From Bacteroidales bacterium (GTDB taxonomy: Bacteria > Bacteroidota > Bacteroidia > Bacteroidales > UBA12077), in assembly GCA_013138975.1 (NCBI GenBank), contig WTBR01000061.1, positions 1 through 51,806 on the forward strand: a stretch of 51,806 nt of DNA, read 5' to 3'. The notes under the pieces are model-generated. The model made no database searches. It saw nothing but the letters and a program-made list of their open reading frames with translations, and was not told where the DNA came from. Positions 1 through 9,030 of the stretch are shown piece by piece; the first letter of the stretch is position 1, and every line of letters starts with the position of its first letter. The position numbers were made by a program, and so were the translations under genes.

Positions 1-822
1 ACAAAGTTTCACAAAGAATAATAATCAGTATTTTTTTGCTTAAGCAAGAGCACAAAAAAAAGAGCCAATGGCTCTTGTAGTTTGGGTAATAATTAGAGTG
101 TTTGGGTTAAAATGAATGTTAGACGCTGGGTCTAAATATTTTGGTTTTACTAATCCTTGGATTTATTATCTGTAAGATAATATTATTTTGTCCATTATTT
201 TAGAGATATCGACAAACAACAACTATCAACCCACAAAATGCAATTTGCTTAGAAAATGGATTGTTTGAATCATGACTTTATAAAAAAAGTGCGCTGTCAA
301 GAAAACTGAAAATGTTTGTATCCTGAGGGGATTTCTGAGCTCTGTCGAAGTACTCTCGAAGACTATTTTATCATATACATTTTAAGGTTTTTATCCTGAT
401 ACAGCCTTCGAGAACCTCAGGCTTCGCTTTTTCCGTTTAATCTGTGTTTCACCAGTTTTGTGAATCCGTTTCATCAGCGTTATATTTAAGTTTAGGTATA
501 AATGTTCATTAATAATAACTGAAACCCAAGGATTTCGAAGGACACAAAGACTGTAAATAGCAAATTTAGAATCAACAATTTTTAGCGACAGTAAGAAGGA
601 TTGAAGAGTACTAGAAACTCAAGCTTTGTATTGTTGTTTAATAATTCTATTTTTATACGAACAGTTGATAGAATACTATTACCTTATAGCCAATTTATAA
701 AAACGAATAAAGATTTTTATCAAAAGAAACCCAAAGATGCGTTTAAGTATAAAGCTTAAAAAGTAAAAATTAACATGGAAGTACAAACTTATCTTGAAAA
801 TACATATAAATAATAGCATTAT
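1..822. other. Intergenic region with no substantial gene
   Basis: No ORF here looks like a gene. A perfect stem-loop (AAGAGCC-AAT-GGCTCTT) lies at about 62-78 next to an A-run, so it would act as a rho-independent terminator only for leftward transcription. At about 319-435 there are degenerate palindromic fragments of the TGAGC-TGTCGAAG repeat type seen again near 20.57 kb. A 12-codon ORF (775-813, MEVQTYLENTYK) ends 9 nt before the STAND gene. It could be a leader peptide or chance. Confidence 0.5.
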
Positions 823-3564
823 ATGACAATTATAACAACCAGCGCTATAGCATTATATGTTGCTGATAAAATATTAGGACAGCTTATCGTAAATAAAGTT
901 TTTGGCAAAAAAAAACCGACTAAAGAGTATAGAACCAGATTGTCTGAATGTATAAGCAATACAATAATACAGTATGAAGAGAATAATCCTGTTATAGATG
1001 AAAAAAGTAAATTTCCATTTTACCATTCACAAATACTACTCGATTCGCTAAGCAGGTATATGCTGTTTGAAGATGGTTCTGCAGAACTTCTTGAACGAGA
1101 TTTTGAAAAGAATCCCAACATTATAAAACCGGGTGATAAGCAGTTAAGCGATTTCTATAATCTATTTTTAGAAAAAGCCAGTTCCGATAAAGTATTAAAA
1201 GACACATTTATTGAAGCACATTATAAAAAGAAGGTATTTGAAAACTCATTTAAAATTGATAAGATACTCAACAAAGTTGATGCGATTAAAAAGGATACCG
1301 AAACAATTCTAGAAAGGTTACCCCTACAAGTTCAAAGAGATCCAAGCAAAGAACTAACAGTGCGACTTCCACTATTATTAAGCGACAAAATAGTAGAGCG
1401 AAAAGCCGATTTAACGGATATACGAAATAGATTGCTGCAAAATAAACAGCTGGTGTTAGTTAATGGTATGGGAGGAATAGGAAAAACAACCTTGGCTCAA
1501 ATTTATTTAACCGAGTATTATAATCAGTATAAACACCTTGTTTGGATTAGTATTAATTCCGATGACTTTATAGCAGATTTCATAAATACTGCAGGATTAA
1601 AAGAAAGCTTGCAAATTCCAATAGAAAATAAAACAGCTCAGGATTATTTCAATCAGATTATAACTGCATTAAAAGGTTTATTTCATAAGAGTAATGAGCA
1701 ATCATTAATAATAATTGACAATGCTGAAGAAAATATTACACAGTTTCGTGACGATTTACCTCACCCACCCAATTGGCACATTTTAACAACTTCGAGGCAT
1801 AAAATAGAAGAATTAGATGTAAAGGAATTAGATTTTTTTAATGAAGAACAAGCAGTAGAACTATTTAAGCTCTATTATACACGATTAGATCTTTCGGATA
1901 GAGATATAGAGGAAATAGTTAAAGAATTGGAATATCACACATTAACCATAGAAATACTTGCAAAAACGGCTCAAAATGATGGATTAAATGTATTGGAAAC
2001 TGTAAATATTATTGCTGAGAACTATCAGGTAGAGGTAGATGTGAGACACGCCCATAAGAAAATAGATAGAATTACCTCGTACTTATCTTCTATTTTTGAT
2101 ATGAGCAAATTAGGTGAAGAAGAAATGTGGCTTTTAAAGCAGCTTTATTTTTTACCAGCACAATTTCATGAATACAAAACCATTAAAGAAATACTATCTC
2201 CTGCAATTGGTAATAAACCATATAAAATTCAAAAAATACTATCAAAATTAGTTGCCAAAGGCTGGTGTCTCTGTAATAAAACTACATACGAGTATAAATT
2301 ACATAGAATTATTGGCGATGTAATTAAACACTCGGTAAATATAGCATTCGAGGATATTTCTCCACTCATTGAATCCATCAGCACATTATTGTCAATTGAT
2401 GATACAAAAGACAATCCAATAGATAAATTCAAATGGGCAATTTTCGGAACGAACCTATTACAAAAAAATCCTTTCGGTGAAGAAGCAATAGTAGCTACAC
2501 TTCAAAATAATTTGGCATTAAGACTTCAAGACCTCGGGGATTATACTGGAGCGAAGCACTTATTAGAAAAGGCAAAAATATTTGCAGAGAAAAATTTTGG
2601 AGAAGATCATCCCACAACGGCAGGTCGTTATTCCAATTTGGCATTAGTACTTCAAGACCTCGGGGATTATAATGGAGCAAAGCTTTTATTGGAAAAGGCA
2701 AAAATATCAGCAGAGAAAAATTTTGGAGAAGATCATCCCACAACGGCAGGTCGTTATTCCAATTTGGCATTAGTACTTAAAGCCCTCGGGGATTATAATG
2801 GAGCGAAGCTATTATTGGAAAAGGCAAAAATATCAGATGAGAAAAATTTTGGAGAAGATCATCCCACAACGGCAGTTAGTTATTCCAATTTGGCAAGCCT
2901 ACTTCACGCCCTCGGGGATTATAATGGAGCGAAACACTTATACGAAAAGGCAAAAATATCAGCAGAGAAAAATTTTGGAGAAGATCATCCCACAACGGCA
3001 GTTCGTTATTCCAATTTGGCATTAGTACTTGAAGACCTCGGGGATTATGGTGGAGCGAAGCACTTATTAGAAAAGGCAAAAATATCAACTGAGAAAAATT
3101 TTGGAGAAGCTCATCCTACAACGGCAGTTAGTTATTCCAATTTGGCAACCGTACTTCGAGCACTCGGTGATTATACTGGAGCGAAGCACTTATTCGAAAA
3201 GGCAAAAATATCAAATGAGAAAAATTTTGGAGAAGATCATCCCACAACGGCAGTTAGTTATTCCAATTTGGCAACCGTACTTAAAGCCCTCGGGGATTAT
3301 AAGGCAGCGAAGCACTTATTGGAAAAGGCAAAAATATCAGATGAGGAAAATTTTGGAGAAGCTCATCCCACAACGGCAGTTAGTTATTCCAATTTGGCAT
3401 TAGTACTTCAAGATCTCGGGGATTATAAGGCTGCGAAGCACTTATTAGAAAAGGCAAAAAACATATTTGATATATCTTTAGGAAAGGAACATCCCAACTC
3501 AGTAACAGTAAAGGAAAATTTAGATGTTTTGTTAGATGAAATCCAAAATAAAAACTTGCTTTAA
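823..3564 (+). CDS. STAND NTPase: unknown N-terminal domain, NB-ARC, eight tandem KLC-type TPRs
   Basis: This 913-residue protein begins with a hydrophobic helix (residues 6-27) in an N-terminal region of about 170 residues that I do not recognise. An NB-ARC/STAND ATPase follows: Walker A GMGGIGKTT at 215-223, Walker B SLIIIDNAEE near 294-303, a sensor-like LTTSRH near 320-325, and a YHTLTIEIL stretch in the GxP/GLPL position near 371. A winged-helix-like linker leads to eight 42-residue repeats from about residue 564 to 900, each carrying GDY-x-GAKHLLEKAK and NFGEDHPTTA, typical of kinesin-light-chain TPRs. The family architecture (sensor repeats, STAND switch, N-terminal effector) is that of bacterial NLR-like immune or signalling proteins. 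The defence role is inference. The repeats are almost identical at DNA level (126-bp period), which suggests recent expansion. There is no Shine-Dalgarno sequence. The ATG was chosen because it opens the ORF and the protein looks complete. Confidence 0.85.
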   Translation: MTIITTSAIALYVADKILGQLIVNKVFGKKKPTKEYRTRLSECISNTIIQYEENNPVIDEKSKFPFYHSQILLDSLSRYMLFEDGSAELLERDFEKNPNIIKPGDKQLSDFYNLFLEKASSDKVLKDTFIEAHYKKKVFENSFKIDKILNKVDAIKKDTETILERLPLQVQRDPSKELTVRLPLLLSDKIVERKADLTDIRNRLLQNKQLVLVNGMGGIGKTTLAQIYLTEYYNQYKHLVWISINSDDFIADFINTAGLKESLQIPIENKTAQDYFNQIITALKGLFHKSNEQSLIIIDNAEENITQFRDDLPHPPNWHILTTSRHKIEELDVKELDFFNEEQAVELFKLYYTRLDLSDRDIEEIVKELEYHTLTIEILAKTAQNDGLNVLETVNIIAENYQVEVDVRHAHKKIDRITSYLSSIFDMSKLGEEEMWLLKQLYFLPAQFHEYKTIKEILSPAIGNKPYKIQKILSKLVAKGWCLCNKTTYEYKLHRIIGDVIKHSVNIAFEDISPLIESISTLLSIDDTKDNPIDKFKWAIFGTNLLQKNPFGEEAIVATLQNNLALRLQDLGDYTGAKHLLEKAKIFAEKNFGEDHPTTAGRYSNLALVLQDLGDYNGAKLLLEKAKISAEKNFGEDHPTTAGRYSNLALVLKALGDYNGAKLLLEKAKISDEKNFGEDHPTTAVSYSNLASLLHALGDYNGAKHLYEKAKISAEKNFGEDHPTTAVRYSNLALVLEDLGDYGGAKHLLEKAKISTEKNFGEAHPTTAVSYSNLATVLRALGDYTGAKHLFEKAKISNEKNFGEDHPTTAVSYSNLATVLKALGDYKAAKHLLEKAKISDEENFGEAHPTTAVSYSNLALVLQDLGDYKAAKHLLEKAKNIFDISLGKEHPNSVTVKENLDVLLDEIQNKNLL
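2512..3480 (+). repeat. Eight tandem 126-bp coding repeats
   Basis: The TPR part of the STAND gene is built from 126-bp units that match almost base for base, including synonymous positions (for example GGAGAAGATCATCCCACAAC recurs in most units). Differences cluster at a few codons (GDY-T/N/G/K, HLL/LLL/HLY/HLF, KIS-A/D/T/N). This indicates recent duplication or ongoing homogenisation. Unit number is likely to vary between strains. The last unit diverges (ISLGKEHPNS), as capping repeats often do. Confidence 0.9.
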
Positions 3565-3672
3565 TAATTAGTATCATCAAGAAACTACTTATTTTTAAAA
3601 GTCTTTAACCTGTTTGCTGGTCAGGCAGGTAAGAAGGCGTCAAAGATGTTCCGATAGCTCCTATTATCCGCA

Positions 3673-3705
3673 AGACCTAACAGGTTTTAAAAACCTGTTA
3701 GGTCT
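3673..3705. repeat. REP-like palindrome, left of the RAYT remnant
   Basis: A perfect 33-bp palindrome with 15-base arms (starting AGACCTAACAGGTTT) around AAA. The identical sequence lies at 4564-4596, so the pair brackets the Y1-transposase pseudogene. RAYT enzymes are known to be associated with REP palindromes of this kind. Confidence 0.8.
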
Positions 3706-3787
3706 GGTATCTGTCAAGTCAGATTCTGTCAGGTTTGGCATATTAGATTTGTTTCTCTAGTTTTATAATAGGTAAATAATAGAAATT

Positions 3788-4548
3788 ATGATACAGGAAC
3801 CTTTTGAACCAGATAGATATTATCATGTTTTCAACCGTGGGAATAATACCAATTAAATTTCAAAATGACCTATAAATAATTTGAATTATTTTTTGCTTAG
3901 ATGATTCAAAAAATCTAAGCATAGCAGTAGCTACGGTTTTATTTTTTGAAGAAATATAAGTAAAAAAGAAACGAATTATATAGGGCATTTTGGTGTTTAA
4001 TTGGTATAAAAAAGAGAATATATTCAAAGAAGAAGAAAACTATTTATACTTCTTAACAATTGGTAAAGAAATATTTGACTGGGATATGCCAAATTTATGC
4101 TTATTGTTTATTACCTAATCATTTTCATCTTTTATTAAAGATTAAAGAAATTGTAGACCTACCGGAAGATTATCAAAAAGAAATTAAAAAAATCCATCAG
4201 CCTTTTTCAAATCTCTTTAACGCATATACTAAAGCTATAAATAAAAAATACAATCGAACAGGAAGCTTATTTCAAGAACACTTACATCGTATAAAAATTG
4301 ATACAGAAGAATATCTTCGTGAGTTGATTCTCTATATTCACTTGAATCCAGAGAAGCATGGAGTGAATGATGATTTTAGGAATTATTCTTATTCTTCTTT
4401 CAAGGCGTATGTTACAGATAAACCTAGTTTATTAATGCGGGCAGAAGGGATTGAGTATTTCGAAAACATGGATAATTTTAAATTTGTTCATGATAAACGT
4501 AAAATTAAGCTTGAAATTTTAAAAGAAATTGAGGGTGTCGATTATTAA
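3788..4548 (+). pseudogene. REP-associated tyrosine transposase (RAYT, Y1_Tnp), interrupted and frameshifted
   Basis: The ATG at 3788 begins MIQEPFEPDRYYHVFNRGN, the usual start of the RAYT/TnpA_REP family. Reading is then broken by a 160-bp insertion (3847-4006). If that is removed with one target duplication, the frame resumes as KKENIFKEEENYLYFL. A single-base slip near 4055 then moves the rest to the frame opened by TTG at 4060: KKYLTGICQIYAYCLLPNHFHLL. The NHFH catalytic histidines and the YIHLNPEKH segment that follows the active-site Tyr are intact in this 162-codon 3' part. The family acts on REP hairpins as a single-strand DNA transposase. Two independent lesions make this copy very probably dead. 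A 162-residue product from the TTG cannot be excluded. Confidence 0.85.
3847..4006. mobile_element. 160-bp MITE with about 23-bp terminal inverted repeats, inserted in the RAYT gene
   Basis: The left end TACCAATTAAATTTCAAAAT and the right end (CATTTTGGTGTTTAATTGGT plus A) are inverted repeats, identical over the outer 11 bases and in the CATTTTG block. The interior contains two perfect stem-loops: AAATAATT/AATTATTT at 3874-3891 and TGCTTAGAT/ATCTAAGCA at 3894-3921. There is no coding capacity. TA or TAA flanks both ends, so a TA/TAA target duplication is likely; the exact edge is ambiguous by 1-2 bases. Precise removal restores the RAYT frame, which proves insertion into a pre-existing gene. 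It is probably mobilised in trans by a transposase outside the window. Confidence 0.8.
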
Positions 4549-4563
4549 CAGACTCTAAATAAG

Positions 4564-4596
4564 AGACCTAACAGGTTTTAAAAACCTGTTAGGTCT
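4564..4596. repeat. REP-like palindrome, right of the RAYT remnant
   Basis: Identical over 33 bp to the palindrome at 3673-3705. It begins 15 nt after the RAYT stop codon. It could also serve as a hairpin at the transcript end. Confidence 0.8.
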
Positions 4597-4927
4597 GATT
4601 ATGTGCAAATTAACTAGTGCCAATTAAATTTCAAAATACCCTAGCTGGCGCGGATTTGTAATCCGTGCAGTAATAGTATCTAAAAAATCCAAAAGTTGTA
4701 TATACTTCAAGCAGCCTGACGGCAGTCAGACAGGTTATGTACGTACTATCCATCCATTTCGTTAAGTTTGTTGTAAATACTTGCCATTGTAGTTATACTA
4801 ATTCTTCATTAAAATGACGTATTCAAAATTTAATTAAAGTTTAGAATTGTAAACGGTATAAATCCGAAGCTACAGTTTCTATTTGATTCTATTTTAGAAT
4901 TGTATATTTGCTTAAAATAATTCTATT
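4597..4927. other. Intergenic repeat debris upstream of the dehalogenase-like gene
   Basis: At 4619-4641 there is a second left end of the MITE family (GCCAATTAAATTTCAAAATA) without a matching right end, so it is a fragment. At 4648-4668 a 9-bp stem with loop TGT (GCGCGGATT / AATCCGTGC) forms another REP-like hairpin. The rest is AT-rich, and the promoter at 4882-4910 lies within it. Confidence 0.6.
4882..4910 (+). promoter_or_regulatory. Candidate Bacteroidota promoter for the dehalogenase-like gene
   Basis: TATATTTG at 4903-4910 matches the TAnnTTTG -7 consensus of Bacteroidota sigma-ABfr. A TTTG (4882-4885) lies 17 nt upstream, slightly closer than the usual 19-21. The box ends 17 nt before the start codon. 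Confidence 0.45.
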
Positions 4928-6304
4928 ATGCTGAATCAAATATTATTACATCAAAATATTATCGATACCATTTTATTAATCGTTGGGATTATAATTTCCG
5001 GTGTATTGTTTTATGCCGGTGTTATTTCAATTATCGAAAAAGAATATCGTGCTGCAAAAGTATCAGGTATCCTTGCAGTAATTTTGTTTATTCCTTTTAT
5101 AGCAATTTATTTATACGATTTTCAGATTAAAGGTCTATTATCAATTATATTATTATCAGTTATTGGATTATCAGGATTAATCCTCTTTTTGCCTTACCGC
5201 CCAAAAATAAAAGCTGCTTTTCAAAAACCAACAAAAAAGCACGACGAAAGAGATACAATGTTCTCCAGGAATGAAATAGAACCTACAACTGAAAATTACA
5301 ATTCATATTATTCAAATAATCCTGAGAAAGAAGCTTTAGACAATAAATTCAGAGAAAAACCCGGCTTGCTATCTCCGGAAACTTCGATGTACCATCATTT
5401 GTCATATGCGTCGGCACATGCAAATTTAGAAGTTATTGAAGCTTTAAAACCCATTGTTAATGGATCAGTTGATGAAAAAAAGGTGGAAGTTGAAGCATCA
5501 AAAATTACAAATTATATTAAAACCTGGAGCAAGAATCTTGGAGCACATTCTGTGGGAATTACAGAACTAAAAGATTATCATTTATATTCCCATAAAGGAC
5601 GCGGAGATTTATACGACAAGGAAATAAAGAATAATCATAAATATGCAATAGCAATAAGCATTGAAATGGATAATGATATGGTGTTAACAGCACCAAAGGG
5701 TCCAATTATAATGGAATCTACTCAACAGTATTTAAACATTGGAACCATTGCACTTCAGGTGGCATATTTCATTCGTAAATTAGGTTATGCTTCACGTGCC
5801 CATATCGATGGAAATTACGAACTTATTTGTCCTTTGGTTGCCCGAGATGCCGGATTAGGAGAAATAGGACGAATGGGCTTATTAATGACACCAAAACTAG
5901 GGCCAAGAGTTAGAATCGCTGTAGTTACAACTGATATTCCTTTAGAAACAAATAAAGTAAAAGATTTTTCATCGGCGATAGATTTTTGTGGAATTTGTAA
6001 AAAGTGTGCAGAAGTTTGCCCTTCACGTTCAATTTCTTTTAACGATAGAGAAAAAATTGATGATGTCCTTCGATGGAAAATAAATTCCGAATCATGTTTC
6101 ACTTATTGGAGCACAGCAGGAACAGATTGTGGCCGATGTATGGCTGTTTGTCCATATTCTCATCCTAATAATTCGTTACATAATTTTATTCGATGGGGTA
6201 TTAAGAACTCATATGTTTTTAGAAGATTTGCCTTATATATGGACGATCTTTTTTATGGTAGAAAACCAAAATCAAGAAACCTTCCTTCCTGGATTGATGT
6301 TTGA
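4928..6304 (+). CDS. Reductive dehalogenase-like protein (RdhA family) with N-terminal membrane helices
   Basis: The 458-residue protein has three predicted membrane helices (about 12-35, 43-64, 69-90) and no Tat motif, followed by an RdhA-type catalytic region. RdhA hallmarks are the GLGEIGRMGLLMTPKLGPRV stretch (309-328), first Fe-S ligands C354-x2-C357-x2-C360-x3-C364-P, and second-cluster ligands C390, C401, C404, C408-P. The family binds a corrinoid and two [4Fe-4S] clusters and reduces carbon-halogen bonds; QueG is a distant relative, but the membrane anchor and second-cluster spacing favour RdhA. RdhA homologues with N-terminal helices instead of a Tat signal are known from genome surveys. 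No separate RdhB anchor or rdh regulator lies nearby, as expected if the protein anchors itself. The catalytic domain is probably cytoplasmic, since no Tat signal is present. Substrate unknown. Confidence 0.8.
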   Translation: MLNQILLHQNIIDTILLIVGIIISGVLFYAGVISIIEKEYRAAKVSGILAVILFIPFIAIYLYDFQIKGLLSIILLSVIGLSGLILFLPYRPKIKAAFQKPTKKHDERDTMFSRNEIEPTTENYNSYYSNNPEKEALDNKFREKPGLLSPETSMYHHLSYASAHANLEVIEALKPIVNGSVDEKKVEVEASKITNYIKTWSKNLGAHSVGITELKDYHLYSHKGRGDLYDKEIKNNHKYAIAISIEMDNDMVLTAPKGPIIMESTQQYLNIGTIALQVAYFIRKLGYASRAHIDGNYELICPLVARDAGLGEIGRMGLLMTPKLGPRVRIAVVTTDIPLETNKVKDFSSAIDFCGICKKCAEVCPSRSISFNDREKIDDVLRWKINSESCFTYWSTAGTDCGRCMAVCPYSHPNNSLHNFIRWGIKNSYVFRRFALYMDDLFYGRKPKSRNLPSWIDV

Positions 6305-6416
6305 AAATGTTTATTTTTTAAATAAGTTAAATTTAAAGTGTGTTTTTAGTTTAACAAATAGCTATAGTATAGTAATCAAAACTCAATTTCTAAACATTAA
6401 ATTGCAGTTACACATT

Positions 6417-6480
6417 TATAAAATTTAGCTATCTAAATTTTATAAAAAAACAGTCAGCATTTTCGTTGGTTTTTTTTTAT
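6417..6480 (+). terminator. Hairpins downstream of the dehalogenase-like gene
   Basis: A perfect 12-bp stem (TATAAAATTTAG / CTAAATTTTATA, 6417-6444) is followed by a weaker AGTCAGC-ATTTTC-GTTGGTT hairpin with a T-run near 6470-6478. The second looks like a weak rho-independent terminator for the preceding gene. Confidence 0.45.
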
Positions 6481-6554
6481 TTATAAAATTTCAGGTGCAA
6501 ATTGTTATGTAATCAAAAGTATTATACTTTTATACTAAATTTAATTTGCATAAA

Positions 6555-8756
6555 ATGAAAAGAAAACTTTTTCATGTTTTTATGATTATGATTGCATTTA
6601 ATATATTTGCATTTGGTAATCAGAAAGATAGTCTTACAACTTTTTCTTCGGAGAATGAAGCCATTCAAAAAGTAAATGAATTATTAGAATTTTCGGAGTC
6701 AAATATAAACCGGAGTCCTGAGAAATCAATTGAATTTGCTGAAACAGCATTGAAAATAGCTCAACAAATTGAAAATTACGAATTGCAGTATAATGCAGAA
6801 TTCTCAATAGGATTCGCAAACTATAAAAAGAATAATTTTGAAGATGCTTTAATCCATTTTGATAATTCACTCATTCTAAGTAAAAAAGCGAACTTACCGG
6901 AAGGCGAAGCGCTTTCCTTAAACCGGATAGGAAATACTTATCAGTTTATGGGACAAAACGAAAAAGCACTAGATAAGTATACACAAGCAATGACTATTAA
7001 TAAAGTCATTGATAATAAGCAAGAAATAGCCCGAACCTTGACTAACCTAGGTAGTGTTTACAGATTATTTGGTAATTACGAATTGGCAATTAATAAACAA
7101 TTAGAGGCCTTGGGGATATACGAAGGGATACAAAATTACGAAGGAATAGCGTGGTCGGCTTTGAATATTGGGCGTTTGTTTAAATTAATGAAAAATTATC
7201 AAAAGAGTTTAGAATATGTAAATAAATCCTTAAGTATTTATGAAAAAATTGAAGGTGAACAGGGTATAAGTAATGGAGTTACACTGTGTTTAAAAGAAAA
7301 GGGTAACATTTATTACGAAATGGGTAATCAAGATAAAGCCATTGAATATAGTATACGAGTTTTGGAAATAAATAAAGGGACAGAAAATATGCTGGGGATT
7401 TCTCATTCTTTAACCTCCCTTGGTAAAATCTATTTTGAAAATAAAGATTTTAACAAAGCATACGATTATCTTTTGAGAGCGAATGTAATAAATGATTCCT
7501 TAAATAATGATATTCAAAAGGCATCAACATTAAGGTATTTAGGCAAAATTTATTTAAGTAGAGGTGAAACTTCAAAGGCAATAACTTATTTAAATCAGGG
7601 TCTTGAATTTGCTGAAAAACAAAACTTGAAAGAAGAAATCAAAGAAAGTTATCTGGCCTTATCTGAATTGCATCAATTCACGAATAATTCAAAAAAGGCT
7701 TTAGTTTACTATAAAATGTATATTGGATTAAAAGAAGAGCTAGATATACAAAAGATTAATGAACTAGAGCTTCAATTTGAATTTGGGAAAAAGCAACGCT
7801 TGCTTGAATTTGAGCAACGAGAACGTGAAGCAGAGCAAAAAGCAAAACTTCAAAAACAGAAGATTCTTACATGGTTATTTGTAGCAGGATTCTTATTTAT
7901 GATTATTTTGGCCTTTGTTATTTTTAAAAGTTATCAGCGAAAAAAGAAAACGAATGTAATTCTCACTAAACAGCGAGATAAAATTACTCGTCAAAATACC
8001 ATTATAACGGATAGTATAGAATATGCAAAAAGAATACAATCTGCTTTATTCCCACAAGATAAATTTTTATCAAAAGTTCTAAAAGAATATTTCATATATA
8101 TGAAACCTAAAAACATTGTTAGTGGTGATTTTTATTGGGTTTCTGAAAATGATGACAAGATAATAATTACAGTGGCTGATTGCACTGGCCATGGAGTTCC
8201 TGGAGCATTTATGAGTATGCTTGGGATTGCTTTTTTGAATGAGATTGTAAATAAAAGCAAGAAAATTCAAGCGAATGAAATTTTAGAACAGTTACGTGAA
8301 AATATAATTGATTCTCTGCATCAAGAATATGGAATAAAGGGTTCTAAAGATGGTATGGATATGGCATTGTGTGTTATTGACAAAAAAACATTGAAAATGC
8401 AATCTGCGGGAGCTTATAATTCTATTTATATTATACGCAATAAAGAGTTACACGAAATTAAAGCAGATAAAATGCCAATTGGAATTCATGCGGTTAAAGT
8501 AAATAAAAAGTTTGTAAATCACGATTTTGATCTTGAAAAAGAAGATGAACTTTATTTGTTTTCCGATGGATATATTGATCAATTTGGAGGAGAAAAGGGC
8601 ATGAAGTTTAAGCAAAGATTATTCAAAGAATTACTAGTAAAAATATCGGGAATGTCTATGGCTGATCAGAAAAAAGAAATTGAAGAGAACATGAAACAAT
8701 GGCAAGGAGACTATTCTCAATTAGACGATATGATGGTAATGGGCGTTAAAATTTAA
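6555..8756 (+). CDS. TPR sensor with transmembrane helix and SpoIIE/PP2C-type phosphatase output
   Basis: The protein starts with a signal peptide (MKRKLFHVFMIMIAFNIFAF), so the ATG at 6555 is preferred over a TTG three codons earlier. A periplasmic run of TPR units (about 40-400) has repeated GNIYYEMGNQDKAIEY-like helices. A basic/acidic coiled segment, a membrane helix near residues 430-452 (LTWLFVAGFLFMIILAFVIF) and a second coiled stretch lead to a C-terminal SpoIIE domain. The phosphatase metal motifs are visible: SGDFYWV, TVADCTGHGVPGAFMSMLG, GMDMALCVID, LFSDGYIDQFGG and LDDMMVMGV. This architecture is very common in Bacteroidota and probably dephosphorylates an anti-sigma-factor antagonist. 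No partner STAS or anti-sigma gene is adjacent. It appears monocistronic. Confidence 0.85.
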   Translation: MKRKLFHVFMIMIAFNIFAFGNQKDSLTTFSSENEAIQKVNELLEFSESNINRSPEKSIEFAETALKIAQQIENYELQYNAEFSIGFANYKKNNFEDALIHFDNSLILSKKANLPEGEALSLNRIGNTYQFMGQNEKALDKYTQAMTINKVIDNKQEIARTLTNLGSVYRLFGNYELAINKQLEALGIYEGIQNYEGIAWSALNIGRLFKLMKNYQKSLEYVNKSLSIYEKIEGEQGISNGVTLCLKEKGNIYYEMGNQDKAIEYSIRVLEINKGTENMLGISHSLTSLGKIYFENKDFNKAYDYLLRANVINDSLNNDIQKASTLRYLGKIYLSRGETSKAITYLNQGLEFAEKQNLKEEIKESYLALSELHQFTNNSKKALVYYKMYIGLKEELDIQKINELELQFEFGKKQRLLEFEQREREAEQKAKLQKQKILTWLFVAGFLFMIILAFVIFKSYQRKKKTNVILTKQRDKITRQNTIITDSIEYAKRIQSALFPQDKFLSKVLKEYFIYMKPKNIVSGDFYWVSENDDKIIITVADCTGHGVPGAFMSMLGIAFLNEIVNKSKKIQANEILEQLRENIIDSLHQEYGIKGSKDGMDMALCVIDKKTLKMQSAGAYNSIYIIRNKELHEIKADKMPIGIHAVKVNKKFVNHDFDLEKEDELYLFSDGYIDQFGGEKGMKFKQRLFKELLVKISGMSMADQKKEIEENMKQWQGDYSQLDDMMVMGVKI

Positions 8757-8828
8757 TTCTAAAGAATTTCTTTAGGCTTGTCTCAGGTTGTATAAAAGAA
8801 AGTTTGAAAACTGCTAGGTTTTCAAGAC

Positions 8829-8876
8829 GCTCTGAAAAAGCGTATTTTCATTATATGCATGAACATATATACAAAA
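8829..8876 (+). repeat. Dispersed repeat, copy 1
   Basis: The stretch around TGAAAAAGCGTATTTTC and ATGAACATATATA is repeated, with a few substitutions, in opposite orientation at about 13108-13155. It lies in the gap between the converging SpoIIE and topB genes. Its ACGCT/AGCGT stem may form a hairpin. Confidence 0.6.
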
Positions 8877-9030
8877 ACATAATTAAGCTTTGTTGTTAAA
8901 CCATTTGGTTTTTCTGTAGAATATCAGTTAAATGGCTATTAAATAAGTGAATAAAAAAAAGGTTTCCAACAAATTAACAAGATATAATAATTGTTAAAAA
9001 GTTAAAAACCCTATGCAATTTTAATATTTT

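Noticed and set aside
2495..3403. Antisense and shifted ORFs over the TPR repeats (70-100 codons, highly repetitive)
   Set aside because: They are shadows: a repeat whose length is a multiple of three keeps alternative frames open.
2512..3480. Regular 126-bp repeats as a possible CRISPR array or non-coding satellite
   Set aside because: The repeats stay in one open frame, encode a TPR consensus and have no spacers.
5815..6102. 95-codon antisense ORF within the dehalogenase-like gene
   Set aside because: The plus-strand frame carries the Fe-S motifs and is clearly the coding one.
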